Part shown: positions 40,532-48,963 of the stretch, piece after piece
How the letters are laid out: each line of letters opens with the position of its first letter
Numbering within the stretch: the first letter of the stretch is position 1
NCBI RefSeq assembly: GCF_023701695.1
Contig: NZ_JAJOZC010000001.1
Coordinates: forward strand, 6,695,894-6,759,893
Direction of reading: 5' to 3'
DNA length: 64,000 nucleotides
DNA from: Streptomyces sp. RKAG290
GTDB lineage: Bacteria > Actinomycetota > Actinomycetes > Streptomycetales > Streptomycetaceae
Made by a program: the position numbers and the translations under genes
Notes under the pieces: generated by a model
The model's database searches: none
Seen by the model: the letters and a program-made list of their open reading frames with translations, nothing else
Told to the model about the DNA's origin: nothing

Positions 40532-40816
40532 ATGGCCTACGAGATTCCGGTGACGCAAGCCCGGGCTGAGCTCGCCGAACTGATCAACCGCGTCGTCTAC
40601 GGCGGTGAGCGAGTGGTCGTGACGCGGCACGGCAAGCCGCTCGTGGCGCTGGTATCGGCCGCTGACCTGGAGCGACTTGAGAACGAGGAGACGGCGGAGC
40701 AGGAGCAGGTGATCAGCTCGGTCTCCTCGATCCGCTCCACGTCGTCCGCTACCGGCGAACGGCACCGCTTCGGGATCGCGGCGGAGCACCGGGGGCAGCA
40801 GGGCCCGGGGGACTGA
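40532..40816 (+). CDS. Phd/YefM family antitoxin without an adjacent toxin
   Basis: A 94-residue protein: the Phd N-terminal DNA-binding fold ('VTQARAELAELINRVVYGGE' and 'VVVTRHGKPLVALVSAADLE') and an unstructured C-terminal third (about 55-94) of the type that normally wraps a toxin. No PIN, RelE or Doc toxin gene follows; a 23-bp-arm terminator does. In-frame ATGs at 40520 and 40523 are alternatives; 40532 fits a leaderless transcript from the TATGAT -10. It may act as a stand-alone regulator of itself and of the divergent ClpP-like operon. Confidence 0.85.
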   Translation: MAYEIPVTQARAELAELINRVVYGGERVVVTRHGKPLVALVSAADLERLENEETAEQEQVISSVSSIRSTSSATGERHRFGIAAEHRGQQGPGD

Positions 40817-40820
40817 CGCC

Positions 40821-40869
40821 GGAACGCCGTGCACCCCCGTCCGCAGCGGACGGGGGTGCACGGCGTTCC
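40821..40869. terminator. Very long bidirectional hairpin terminator
   Basis: Perfect 23-bp arms (40821-40843 and 40847-40869) with a 3-nt loop, between the convergent phd gene and the membrane permease gene. Such length and symmetry suit termination from both sides. Confidence 0.85.
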
Positions 40870-40882
40870 GTGCGGCGGCGGG

Positions 40883-41871
40883 TCAGCCCGCCAGGGCAGG
40901 CCGGCGCACGGGTTCGGCGCCGGAGGGCGGGGCCGCGGGCCGGCGACGGCCGCCGATCAGTACGGCGGTCAGCCCCAGCGCGGCCCACAGGGTGAGAACC
41001 AGGACGGCCCGGCCCGCCGCGCCGCCGTCGAAGAACGCCACGGACCGCAGCAGTGATCCGCCCGCGCCCGGCGGCATCCACTCGCCGATCGTCCCGACCG
41101 GCCGGGGAGCAGCTCGGGCGCGCTGGTGACGCCCGAGAAGGGGTTGCCCACCAGCACCATCAACAGCGACCCCAGCCCGACGCCCGGTGTGCCGATCACT
41201 GCCGCGAGTCCGGCCACCGCCCCGCCGATCGCGAGCACGGTGAGCCCGAGCGCGCCCGCCTCGCTCCACCAGTCGCCGGTGATGACTCCGAGCCAGCTGT
41301 CGGTGAGTGCCGCGGCCACGATCCCCACGAGGGCGGCGACCCCGAGCAGAGCCGCGACGGCCCGGCCGCCACGCAGGCCCATCAGGGTCACCGCGGCGCC
41401 GGCGACCACGCCCGCGATGGCCAGGGGCAGGATGCTCGCGCCGAGTACGCTGCCGCGCGGATCCGATGCCGGGACGGCCACCACGTCCGTGACCCGGACC
41501 GTGGCGCCGTCCGGGGCCTGGGCGGCGACCGCGTCGTGCAGCAGCTGGGCGACCACCGGGCCCGCGGCAGAAGCGGTCAGCAGTTCGGGGCCGTGCGCGG
41601 TGGCGACCACCGCTCCGTATACGGCCCGGTCCTCGATCGCGGTGCGGGCGGCGGCCTCGGAGCCGTACCGGTGGATCTCGAAGGCGCCGTCGCGCTGTTC
41701 GAGCCGCTCCTGGAGCCGGTCGGCGGCCGGCGCCGAGCCGACGACGCCGAGGGGCAGATCGTGCGGCGCCATCCGGGCGGCCGGCCAGGCGAAGGCCCAC
41801 AGGGCGAGGGTCACCACCAGGGGGACCAGCAGGACGACTCCCACCAGGCGCCGGTTCGAAGTGGTGGACAT
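40883..41871 (-). CDS. ABC-2/YhgE-like membrane protein, frameshifted in this sequence
   Basis: The restored protein has 329 residues: one N-terminal membrane segment ('LVGVVLLVPLVVTLALWAFA'), an extracellular domain of about 120 residues, then five or six membrane segments ('ILPLAIAGVVAGAAVTLMGL' onward), the layout of ABC-2 or DUF3533-type export permeases without their own ATPase. After 'SGVTSAPELLP' one C is missing (run 41104-41107); with it the protein continues '(R)PVGTIGEWMPPGAGGSLL' to 'PVRRPALAG'. Divergent from a TetR regulator, suggesting inducible efflux. The substrate is unknown. Confidence 0.75.
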
Positions 41872-41908
41872 GGCGGAAGCCTCGTTTCGAAGAGAACGGA
41901 CCCAAAGA

Positions 41909-41985
41909 GAATGATCGTTCGTTTTATGGGACGGCCTCACTGTCCCGCCGGTCCGGGACCTTGTCAAGAAGGAATGTTCGTTTTA
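41909..41985. promoter_or_regulatory. Paired TetR-type operator candidates
   Basis: GAATGATCGTTCGTTTTA (41909-41926) and GAATGTTCGTTTTA (41972-41985) are the same sequence apart from a 4-bp ATCG insertion, in the gap between the membrane protein (start 41871) and the TetR gene (start 41996). They resemble the AATGAACGTTCATT-type operators of TetR proteins. Confidence 0.55.
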
Positions 41986-41995
41986 AGTTGAGGGC

Positions 41996-42625
41996 ATGGC
42001 TCGCGTATCCCAGGAACACCTCGATGCCCGCCGCCGGCAGATCCTCGACGGTGCCGCGCGCTGCTTCGCCCGCGACGGATTCCACGGCACGTCGATGCAG
42101 GACGTGCTGAAGGAGGTCGGGCTGTCGGCGGGTGCCGTCTACCGCTACTTCAGCGGCAAGGAGGATCTGATCGCGGCCATCGCGGGGGAGGCGGTCGGCA
42201 GCCTCCGACGGGCGTTCGAGCGGGCCTCCCAGGTCACTCCGCCGCCCGCCCCCGACGTGCTGATCGGCCGGGTGGTCCGGACGCTGTTCGACGGTGACGC
42301 GGACGGGGCGCGTGGACTGGACTCGCGGGCGTTCGCCGGGCTGATCGTCCAGGTGTGGTCGGAGAGCCTGCGCAGCGAGCGGCTCGCGGCCACCCTCGCC
42401 GAGGCCTACCGGGGCCTGTCGGCGGCCTGGTCGGAACTCGTGTGGGCGTACCGGGAGAGCGGCCTGCTCGCCGCCGACGTCCCCGACGCTCATGTCGCCC
42501 GCACGCTGATCGCCACCGCGCAGGGGTTCATCGCGCAGCTGGCCATGTTCGGCGACGCCGGTCCGGAGGTCCTCGAGAACGGGTTGCGCGGGCTGATGTC
42601 CATGGATCTGCAAAAGATCAGTTAA
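41996..42625 (+). CDS. TetR family regulator
   Basis: A 209-residue protein with an N-terminal helix-turn-helix (about 10-55, 'DGFHGTSMQDVLKEVGLSAG' then 'AVYRYFSGKEDLIAAI') and an all-helical ligand domain. It is divergent from the efflux-type membrane protein and very likely its repressor, acting through the repeated GAATG...TTCGTTTTA elements in the 124-bp gap. The ligand is unknown. Confidence 0.93.
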   Translation: MARVSQEHLDARRRQILDGAARCFARDGFHGTSMQDVLKEVGLSAGAVYRYFSGKEDLIAAIAGEAVGSLRRAFERASQVTPPPAPDVLIGRVVRTLFDGDADGARGLDSRAFAGLIVQVWSESLRSERLAATLAEAYRGLSAAWSELVWAYRESGLLAADVPDAHVARTLIATAQGFIAQLAMFGDAGPEVLENGLRGLMSMDLQKIS

Positions 42626-42685
42626 CGCGCCGGAAAAACTTCGGCTCTAACGTGCAATACCTCGCCGTGCGGCACCGGTTCTACG

Positions 42686-42714
42686 TTCAACAGCCTGTTG
42701 AAGACGGCTAGTGT
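42686..42714 (+). promoter_or_regulatory. Urease operon promoter with 17-bp palindrome
   Basis: TTCAACAG-C-CTGTTGAA (42686-42702) is a perfect palindrome whose left end TTCAAC serves as -35 to a TAGTGT -10 (42709-42714) at 17-bp spacing. A dimeric repressor on the palindrome would block the promoter. The start site would be near 42721, giving a leader of about 43 nt to ureA. Confidence 0.55.
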
Positions 42715-42763
42715 CGCGCTGCGCCCAGGGCCGGTACCGGGCGGACGACTATGAGGTGGACAC

Positions 42764-43066
42764 GTGCAGCTGACCCCGCACGAGCAGGAACGCCTGCTCA
42801 TTCACGTAGCCGCGGATGTGGCGGAGAAGCGCCGCGCACGCGGACTGCGGCTCAACCACCCGGAGGCGGTCGCCCTCATCACCTCCCATCTCATGGAAGG
42901 CGCCCGCGACGGCCGTACGGTCGCGGAGCTGATGGCATCCGGGCGCAAGGTGCTCACCCGTGACGACGTCATGGACGGCATCGCCGAGATGGTCCATGAC
43001 GTGCAGGTCGAGGCGACCTTCCCGGACGGCACCAAGCTCGTCACCGTCCACGACCCGATCGTCTGA
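42764..43066 (+). CDS. ureA: Urease gamma subunit
   Basis: A 100-residue protein, GTG start with GAGGTG upstream, MQLTPHEQERLLIHVAADVA. Full-length gamma subunit; 'LNHPEAVALIT' and 'VQVEATFPDGTKLVTVHDPI' are invariant family segments. First gene of ureABCFGD. Together with UreB and UreC it forms the cytoplasmic nickel enzyme that splits urea into ammonia and carbamate. Confidence 0.97.
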   Translation: MQLTPHEQERLLIHVAADVAEKRRARGLRLNHPEAVALITSHLMEGARDGRTVAELMASGRKVLTRDDVMDGIAEMVHDVQVEATFPDGTKLVTVHDPIV

Positions 43067-43079
43067 CGGGGCGCCGCCG

Positions 43080-43391
43080 ATGATTCCGGGAGAGATCCTG
43101 TACGCGGACGGGCCGGTGCCGCTCAACGCGGGCCGGGCCGTCACCCGCCTCACTGTCCTCAACGCGGCCGACCGGCCTGTCCAGGTCGGCTCGCACTACC
43201 ACTTCGCCGAGGCCAACCCCGGTCTGCGCTTCGACCGGGCGGCAGCCCACGGTCTGCGGCTGAACATCCCTGCCGGGACCGCCGTCCGTTTCGAGCCCGG
43301 CATCCCCGTCGACATCGAACTCGTCCCGCTGGCCGGACGGCGCATCGTCCCCGGCCTGCGCGGCGAGACCGGAGGTGAACTCGATGGCTGA
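43080..43391 (+). CDS. ureB: Urease beta subunit
   Basis: A 103-residue protein, MIPGEILYADGPVPLNAGRA; 'VQVGSHYHFAEANPGLRFDR' is the hallmark. It begins 13 nt after the ureA stop and its end overlaps ureC by 8 nt. Standard length for a separate beta subunit. Confidence 0.97.
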   Translation: MIPGEILYADGPVPLNAGRAVTRLTVLNAADRPVQVGSHYHFAEANPGLRFDRAAAHGLRLNIPAGTAVRFEPGIPVDIELVPLAGRRIVPGLRGETGGELDG

Positions 43392-45105
43392 ACTCCATCG
43401 CGCCGTGTACGCGGACCTTTTCGGTCCCACCACCGGCGACCGGATCCGCCTCGCCGACACCGATCTGCTGGTCGAGATCGAGGAGGACCGCTGCGGCGGA
43501 CCCGGGCTCGCCGGCGACGAGGCGGTGTTCGGCGGCGGCAAGGTGATCCGTGAGTCCATGGGCCAGGCGCGCACCACCCGCGCCGAAGGTGCCCCCGACA
43601 CCGTCATCACCGGGGCCGTCATCATCGACCACTGGGGCATCGTCAAGGCGGACATCGGCATCCGCGACGGCCGGATCACCGGGATCGGCAAGGCCGGCAA
43701 CCCCGACACGATGGACGGCGTCCATCCGGACCTGGTCATCGGGCCGGAGACCGAGATCATCGCGGGGAACAGGAAGTTCCTCACCGCGGGCGCCATAGAC
43801 GCCCATGTGCACTTCATCTCGCCGACCCTCATCGACCAGGCGCTCTCCTCCGGCATCACCACGCTCGTCGGCGGTGGCACGGGCCCGGCCGAGGGCACCA
43901 AGGCCACCACCATCACGCCGGGCCCCTGGCACCTCGCCCGGATGTTCGAGGCGCTGGAGGCCTACCCCGTCAACATCGGCCTGCTCGGCAAGGGCAACAC
44001 GATGTCCCGCGACGCCATGCACTCCCAACTGCGGGCGGGAGCGCTGGGGTTCAAGATCCACGAGGACTGGGGCGCGACACCCGCCGTGATCGACGCCTGT
44101 CTCGGCGTCTGCGAGGAGACCGGCGCCCAACTCGCCATCCACACCGACACGCTGAACGAGGCGGGGTTCGTCGCCGACACCCTGGCCGCCATCGCCGGAC
44201 GCTCCATCCACGCCTACCACACCGAAGGCGCGGGCGGCGGGCACGCGCCCGACATCATCAGCGTCGTCTCGGAGCCGTACGTCCTGCCGAGCTCAACCAA
44301 CCCGACCCGGCCGCACACCGTCAACACCATCGAGGAACACCTCGACATGCTGATGGTCTGCCACCACCTGAACCCGGCCGTACCGGAGGACCTGGCCTTC
44401 GCCGAATCACGGATCCGGCCCTCCACCATCGCGGCCGAGGACATCCTGCACGACCTCGGGGCCATCTCGATCATCTCGTCCGACTCCCAGGCCATGGGGC
44501 GCATCGGAGAGGTCGTCATGCGCACCTGGCAGACCGCGCACGTGATGAAGAGACGCCGCGGGGCACTGCCGGGCGACGGCCGGGCCGACAACCACCGAGC
44601 CCGTCGCTATGTCGCCAAATACACCATCAACCCCGCGGTGGCCCAGGGCCTCGACCGGGAGATCGGCTCCGTGGAGACCGGGAAGCTCGCCGACCTGGTG
44701 CTGTGGGAACCGGCGTTCTTCGGGGTGAAGCCGCAGACCGTCATCAAGGGCGGTCAGATCGCGTACGCACAGATGGGTGACGCCAACGCCTCCATCCCCA
44801 CGCCGCAGCCCGTCATGCCCCGCCCGATGTTCGGAGCGGTCGGCCGGGCCCCGGCCGCCAACTCGTTCAACTTCGTGTCGGGCGCGGCGATCGAGGACGG
44901 ACTGCCGGAGCGGCTCGCACTCGGGAAGAGATTCGTCCCGATCACCAGCACCCGGGGCGTCACCAAGGCCGACATGCGGGAGAACGACGCGACTCCGCGG
45001 GTCGACGTCGACCCCGACAGCTTCGCCGTGACGATCGACGGCGATCCCGTCGAACCGGCACCCGCCGCCGAACTCCCCATGGCCCAACGTTACTTCCTCT
45101 TCTGA
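43384..45105 (+). CDS. ureC: Urease alpha (catalytic) subunit
   Basis: A 573-residue protein. All nickel ligands and catalytic residues are visible: His pair in 'AGAIDAHVHFISP', the carbamylated Lys in 'GFKIHEDWGATP', His in 'LAIHTDTLNEAGF' and 'HAYHTEGAGGGHAPD', flap His in 'MLMVCHHLNPAVPED' and the Asp in 'ISSDSQAMGRIGE'. The enzyme should be active after assembly by UreF-UreG-UreD. The start is ATG 43384, inside the end of ureB; the C-terminus 'MAQRYFLF' is typical. Confidence 0.98.
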   Translation: MAELHRAVYADLFGPTTGDRIRLADTDLLVEIEEDRCGGPGLAGDEAVFGGGKVIRESMGQARTTRAEGAPDTVITGAVIIDHWGIVKADIGIRDGRITGIGKAGNPDTMDGVHPDLVIGPETEIIAGNRKFLTAGAIDAHVHFISPTLIDQALSSGITTLVGGGTGPAEGTKATTITPGPWHLARMFEALEAYPVNIGLLGKGNTMSRDAMHSQLRAGALGFKIHEDWGATPAVIDACLGVCEETGAQLAIHTDTLNEAGFVADTLAAIAGRSIHAYHTEGAGGGHAPDIISVVSEPYVLPSSTNPTRPHTVNTIEEHLDMLMVCHHLNPAVPEDLAFAESRIRPSTIAAEDILHDLGAISIISSDSQAMGRIGEVVMRTWQTAHVMKRRRGALPGDGRADNHRARRYVAKYTINPAVAQGLDREIGSVETGKLADLVLWEPAFFGVKPQTVIKGGQIAYAQMGDANASIPTPQPVMPRPMFGAVGRAPAANSFNFVSGAAIEDGLPERLALGKRFVPITSTRGVTKADMRENDATPRVDVDPDSFAVTIDGDPVEPAPAAELPMAQRYFLF

Positions 45106-45117
45106 GAACGGGCCACG

Positions 45118-45779
45118 ATGAGCCGCGCAGCCCTGCTCGTCCTGGCCGACGGCCGGTTTCCCGCCGGTGGCCACGCCCACTCCGGTGGCGCGGAACCGGC
45201 CGTCGAGGCAGGACGCATCCGTAACGCCGAGGACCTCGCCGACTTCTGCCGGGGCCGCCTCCACACGACCGGGCTCACCGCCGCGGCGCTCGCCGCGGCG
45301 GCCGCCCACGGACACGACCCGCTGGCCCTCGACGACGCTGCCGACGCCCGAACCCCCTCACCCGCGCTGCGGGCGGTCGCCCGCAGGCTGGGCCGTCAGC
45401 TGATGCGGGCCGCCCGCGCCACCTGGCCGAGCGGTGAACTCGACGCACTGGCACGGGCCCGCCCGCGCGGCGCCCACCAGCCCGTCGTACTCGGCCTCAC
45501 CGCCCGCGCGGCGGGGCTGGGGCCGCAGGACGCCGCGTACTGCGCCGTGTACGAAACGGTCAGCGGTCCGGCCACCGCGGTGGTCCGGCTGCTCTCCCTC
45601 AATCCGTTCGACGCCACCGCCGTCCTCGCCCGGCTCGCCCCGAACTCGACCGGGTCGCCGCGCAGGCAGCCGCCGCGGCGCACGGGAGCATCGACGAGCT
45701 GCCCGCCGCATCGGCCCCCCTGCTCGACATCACCGCAGAGGGACACGCCGACTGGCCGGTCCGGCTGTTCGCCTCGTGA
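45118..45779 (+). CDS. ureF: Urease accessory protein UreF, frameshifted in this sequence
   Basis: The restored protein has 220 residues. 'LLVLADGRFPAGGHAHSGGA' at the N-terminus and 'LGLTARAAGLGPQDAAYCAV' are UreF features. The last 45 residues are out of frame because one C is missing in the C4 run 45638-45641; restored, they read 'LAPELDRVAAQAAAAAHGSI' to 'HADWPVRLFAS' and stop at TGA 45777-45779. UreF acts as gatekeeper for GTP-driven nickel insertion with UreG and UreD. As all other urease genes are intact, a sequencing error is the likely cause. Confidence 0.9.
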
Positions 45780-45829
45780 CCCTGCCCGCAGACCTGCTCG
45801 TTGCCCCGAACCACCACAGGAGCCGCACC

Positions 45830-46507
45830 ATGCACCTCGACCACTCCCACCTCGGCCCGGCCGCGGTCGGCGCCGACGCCGCACGCCCCGACGGCACCCG
45901 GCGGGCCCTGCGCATCGGTCTCGGCGGTCCGGTCGGCTCGGGCAAGACCGCCACCGTGGCCGCGCTCTGCCGCACCCTGCGCGACCAGCTGTCCCTCGCG
46001 GTCGTCACCAACGACATCTACACCCGTGAGGATGCGGCGTTCCTGCTCCGCAACGCGGTCCTGCCGCCCGAGCGCATCCAGGCCGTCGAGACCGGAGCCT
46101 GCCCGCACACCGCCATCCGCGACGACATCTCCGCCAACCTCGAAGCCGTCGAGGACCTGGAGGACGCCGTGGGGCCCCTCGATCTCATCCTCGTCGAATC
46201 GGGCGGCGACAACCTCACGGCCACGTTCTCCAAGGGGCTGGTCGACGCCCAGATCTTCATCATCGACGTGGCGGGCGGTGACGACATCCCGCGCAAGGGC
46301 GGCCCCGGGGTCACCACGTCCGACCTGCTCGTGATCAACAAGACCGACCTGGCGCCGTACGTCGGCTCCGACCTCGACCGGATGGCCCGGGACGCCGCCG
46401 ACAAGCGGGGCGAACTGCCCGTCGTCCTCACCTCGCTCACCTCCGGCGAAGGTGTCGGGCCCGTCGCCGACTGGGTGCGGGGGCAGCTCGCCTCCTGGAC
46501 CGCATGA
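45830..46507 (+). CDS. ureG: Urease accessory GTPase UreG
   Basis: A 225-residue SIMIBI GTPase carrying nickel to urease. P-loop 'GGPVGSGKTATV' (about 32-43), metal-binding CPH in 'ETGACPHTAIRDD', 'LVESGGDNLTATFS' and the guanine motif 'VINKTDLAPYVG' are intact. The N-terminus contains 'HLDHSHLG', a short His-rich stretch that may bind nickel. The ATG at 45830 has AGGAGC upstream and its stop overlaps ureD (ATGA). Confidence 0.97.
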   Translation: MHLDHSHLGPAAVGADAARPDGTRRALRIGLGGPVGSGKTATVAALCRTLRDQLSLAVVTNDIYTREDAAFLLRNAVLPPERIQAVETGACPHTAIRDDISANLEAVEDLEDAVGPLDLILVESGGDNLTATFSKGLVDAQIFIIDVAGGDDIPRKGGPGVTTSDLLVINKTDLAPYVGSDLDRMARDAADKRGELPVVLTSLTSGEGVGPVADWVRGQLASWTA

Positions 46508-47277
46508 GCGTCCGGGCCACCGCCCGCGTCACCGCCGTACGCGACAGCCGCGGTGCCACCTCGTTCCCCGTCCTGGAGAGCGAGGGGCCGCTCGCCCTGC
46601 GCCGGACCAGGGCCACGGCGCCCGGATCCGCCCGCGTCACCGTCGTCGGCGCGATGAGCGCACCGCTCGGCGGTGACCGGCTCGCCATCGAGGTGCGGGC
46701 CGGTCAGGGGGTCCAGCTCACCGTCGACGCGACCGCGGCCACGGTCGCCCTCCCCGGACCGGGGCCGGACGCCGGACCCGCCCACTACGACGTGACTCTG
46801 GAGGCGGGGGAGGGGGCCGGGCTCAACTGGCGTCCGGAGCAGCTCATCTCCGCCCACGGCAGTCATCTGATCATGCGGACCACGGTCGAACTCGCCCCCA
46901 CCGCACGGCTGGTGCTGCGCGAGGAACAGATCCTCGGCCGTCACGGGGAGACGACCGGCACCCTCATCAGCAGACTCACCGTCCGCCGCGCCGGCCGCCC
47001 GCTCCTGGACCAGCAGGTGGCGTACGGGCCGGGCGCCCCCGGCGGATGGGACGGACCGGCGGTGCTCGGCGGCCATCGCGCCGTCGGACAACTGCTCGTC
47101 GTGGACCCGGGGTTCGACGAGAAGGCCCCGGACACCCGGCTGCTGGGACCGACCGCCGTGCTCACCCGTCTCGCCGGCCCCGCCGTGCTGGTGACCGCGG
47201 TGGCCACCGACGCGAGGGAGCTGCGCGCGGTGCTGGACCGCGCGGCCGACGAACTGACAGCCCCCGCGAACGGCTGA
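46504..47277 (+). CDS. ureD: Urease accessory protein UreD
   Basis: A 257-residue UreD (UreH) type scaffold. 'GLNWRPEQLISAHGSHLIMR' and 'LVLREEQILGRHGETTGTLI' are typical family segments. The ATG overlaps the ureG stop by 4 nt, so it is translationally coupled and is the last gene of the operon. No ureE or nickel transporter follows; the next gene is convergent. Confidence 0.94.
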   Translation: MSVRATARVTAVRDSRGATSFPVLESEGPLALRRTRATAPGSARVTVVGAMSAPLGGDRLAIEVRAGQGVQLTVDATAATVALPGPGPDAGPAHYDVTLEAGEGAGLNWRPEQLISAHGSHLIMRTTVELAPTARLVLREEQILGRHGETTGTLISRLTVRRAGRPLLDQQVAYGPGAPGGWDGPAVLGGHRAVGQLLVVDPGFDEKAPDTRLLGPTAVLTRLAGPAVLVTAVATDARELRAVLDRAADELTAPANG

Positions 47278-47294
47278 ACACCGCTGAGCGCGGC

Positions 47295-47334
47295 CGGACC
47301 GTCCCGCGCCCGGACCGTCCCGCGCCCGGACGGG
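47295..47334. repeat. 16-bp tandem repeat between ureD and plsC
   Basis: CGGACCGTCCCGCGCC at 47295-47310 and 47311-47326, followed by a partial third copy. It occupies most of the 84-bp gap between convergent genes and can fold on itself, so it may help end transcription. Confidence 0.65.
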
Positions 47335-47361
47335 CGGTGCCCACCGAGCGCCGGCCCGCCG

Positions 47362-48075
47362 TCAGCGGCGCAGTTTCGGGAACCTTCCCGTGCGTCCTGC
47401 CTGGTCGGCGGCCTTCACCTTGACCGCGTACTCGTCGACGTACTCCTGATCGGACAGGTCGAGGATCGCGTACATGATCTCGTCGGTCACCGCCCGGATC
47501 GCCGCCTTCTCGTTCTCCAGTCCGGCGTAGCGGGAGAAGTCCAGCGGTTCGCCGAAGCGGATGGTGACCTGCTTGATGCGCGGTACGACCTTGCCGGGAG
47601 GCTGGATCTCGAACGTGCCGACCATGGCGCACGGCACCACCGGCACCTGCGCCCTGATGGCCATGACGGCGACCCCGACCTTGCCCTTGTAGAGCCGCCC
47701 GTCCGGCGAGCGGGTGCCCTCCGGGTAGATGCCCAGCAGCTCGCCCCGGCTCAGTACCCCGAGCCCCTCGCGGATCGCCGCCCGCCCCGCCTCCTTGCCC
47801 GACCGGTCCACCGGGATCTGACCGGCGCTCCGGAAGAACGCGGCGGTCAGCTTGCCCTTCACGCCGGGGCCGGTGAAGTACTCCGCCTTGGCCAGGAAGG
47901 TGATGCGGCGTTTGATGATCGCGGGCATCAGGAAGTGGTCGGAGAACGACAAATGGTTGCCGGCGACGATCGCCGCGCCGTCCGCCGGAATGTGTTCCGT
48001 GCCCTCGATGACAGGGCGGAAGAACAACCGCAGCAGCGGCCCCAGGACGACGTACTTGAGCAGGTAATAGAACAC
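47362..48075 (-). CDS. 1-acyl-sn-glycerol-3-phosphate acyltransferase (PlsC family)
   Basis: A 237-residue membrane-associated acyltransferase. The HxxxxD motif is 'NHLSFSD' (about residues 40-46); 'GIYPEGTRSPDG' is the phosphate-binding motif III and 'VPVVPCAMVGT' motif IV. It acylates lysophosphatidic acid to phosphatidic acid. The start is GTG 48073-48075 with GGAGCC upstream (MFYYLLKYVVLGPLLRLFFR, a hydrophobic N-terminus). Streptomyces has several copies; this one stands alone. Confidence 0.93.
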   Translation of the reverse strand: MFYYLLKYVVLGPLLRLFFRPVIEGTEHIPADGAAIVAGNHLSFSDHFLMPAIIKRRITFLAKAEYFTGPGVKGKLTAAFFRSAGQIPVDRSGKEAGRAAIREGLGVLSRGELLGIYPEGTRSPDGRLYKGKVGVAVMAIRAQVPVVPCAMVGTFEIQPPGKVVPRIKQVTIRFGEPLDFSRYAGLENEKAAIRAVTDEIMYAILDLSDQEYVDEYAVKVKAADQAGRTGRFPKLRR

Positions 48076-48536
48076 GGGCGGCTCCTAGCTCTGCCGGGAC
48101 GGCTGCACGGCTGCGTTGTGCCAGGTCAGCAGGCATCTCGGAGGACGACAGCCTAAGTGCAGCTGTCGCCTCGTGTACCCCTCTTCGGGCGGGTCAATGC
48201 GGACGTGATCCCGGCTCCACTGACCGGGTGTCAGGCTGGGTCACCTTAGTAAAGGGCACCCGCCGTGCCTCCGGCGGCCGCACCGACGCAGCCGGATCGA
48301 CTGGCGGATAGCCCGAACGGGTGGGGCTTTCGATACCTCGCCCGCGCGGCCAATCCGCGGGCGGCGCGTCTCCGAATGACTCCTGGAGCGGGCCTCACGG
48401 GGAGAGGCCTGCCTCATCCGCTCGGGGCCGGGTCGGTAACCTGGCAGGATCCGGCCCCGAGCGTGCATCGCCCGCTGCGCACGCCGGATCGGCTGGGGCA
48501 GGCTCGCCGTGGCCGGCTTCTTCCGCGGCCGTTCCA
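48076..48536. other. 461-bp non-coding region
   Basis: No convincing gene on either strand. It includes a strong hairpin, CTCGGGGCCGG (48421-48431) with CCGGCCCCGAG (48451-48461) around a 19-nt loop, roughly 75 nt downstream of the HxlR stop, which may be its terminator, and the upstream region of plsC. Confidence 0.5.
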
Positions 48537-48893
48537 TCAGCCCTCGGGGCCTCCTGCGTCGGTCCCCGTTTCCTTCGCCCACCGTCGGCTCCAGGCGTCC
48601 AGTGGGCTCAGCGCCTCCACGAGGTCCTGGCCGAGCCGGGTGAGGTGGTAGCCGTCCCCGTGCAGGGTCAGCAGGCGGGCGCCGGTCAGCTCCTCGAGCC
48701 GGGTGCTGAGCACACTGGAGGACATGCGCTCGCATCGGCGCTGCAGTTCGCGGAAGCCTGCCGGGGCTTGGCTCAGTTCCCACAGGATGCGCATCGTCCA
48801 GCGCCGCCCGAGCAGGTCGAGTGCGGCCATGACAGGACGGCCCGACTCCGAACCCCGTACGGGCGCACCCGGCCTTGGCTGGCTGCTTTCCAT
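48537..48893 (-). CDS. HxlR family regulator
   Basis: A 118-residue winged-helix protein: 'ALDLLGRRWTMRILWELSQA' and 'LQRRCERMSSSVLSTRLEEL' are typical HxlR segments. Some HxlR proteins sense aldehydes or redox state. The ATG at 48891-48893 begins MESSQPRPGAP. Only 70 bp separate it from the divergent carboxymuconolactone decarboxylase-like gene, its probable target. Confidence 0.93.
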   Translation of the reverse strand: MESSQPRPGAPVRGSESGRPVMAALDLLGRRWTMRILWELSQAPAGFRELQRRCERMSSSVLSTRLEELTGARLLTLHGDGYHLTRLGQDLVEALSPLDAWSRRWAKETGTDAGGPEG

Positions 48894-48963
48894 GTCCACT
48901 CCTTGCGCTTCGGTTCTCGAAGCATCATAGTGATGCGAAAATCGAAGCAGGAAGAGGTGCCGC

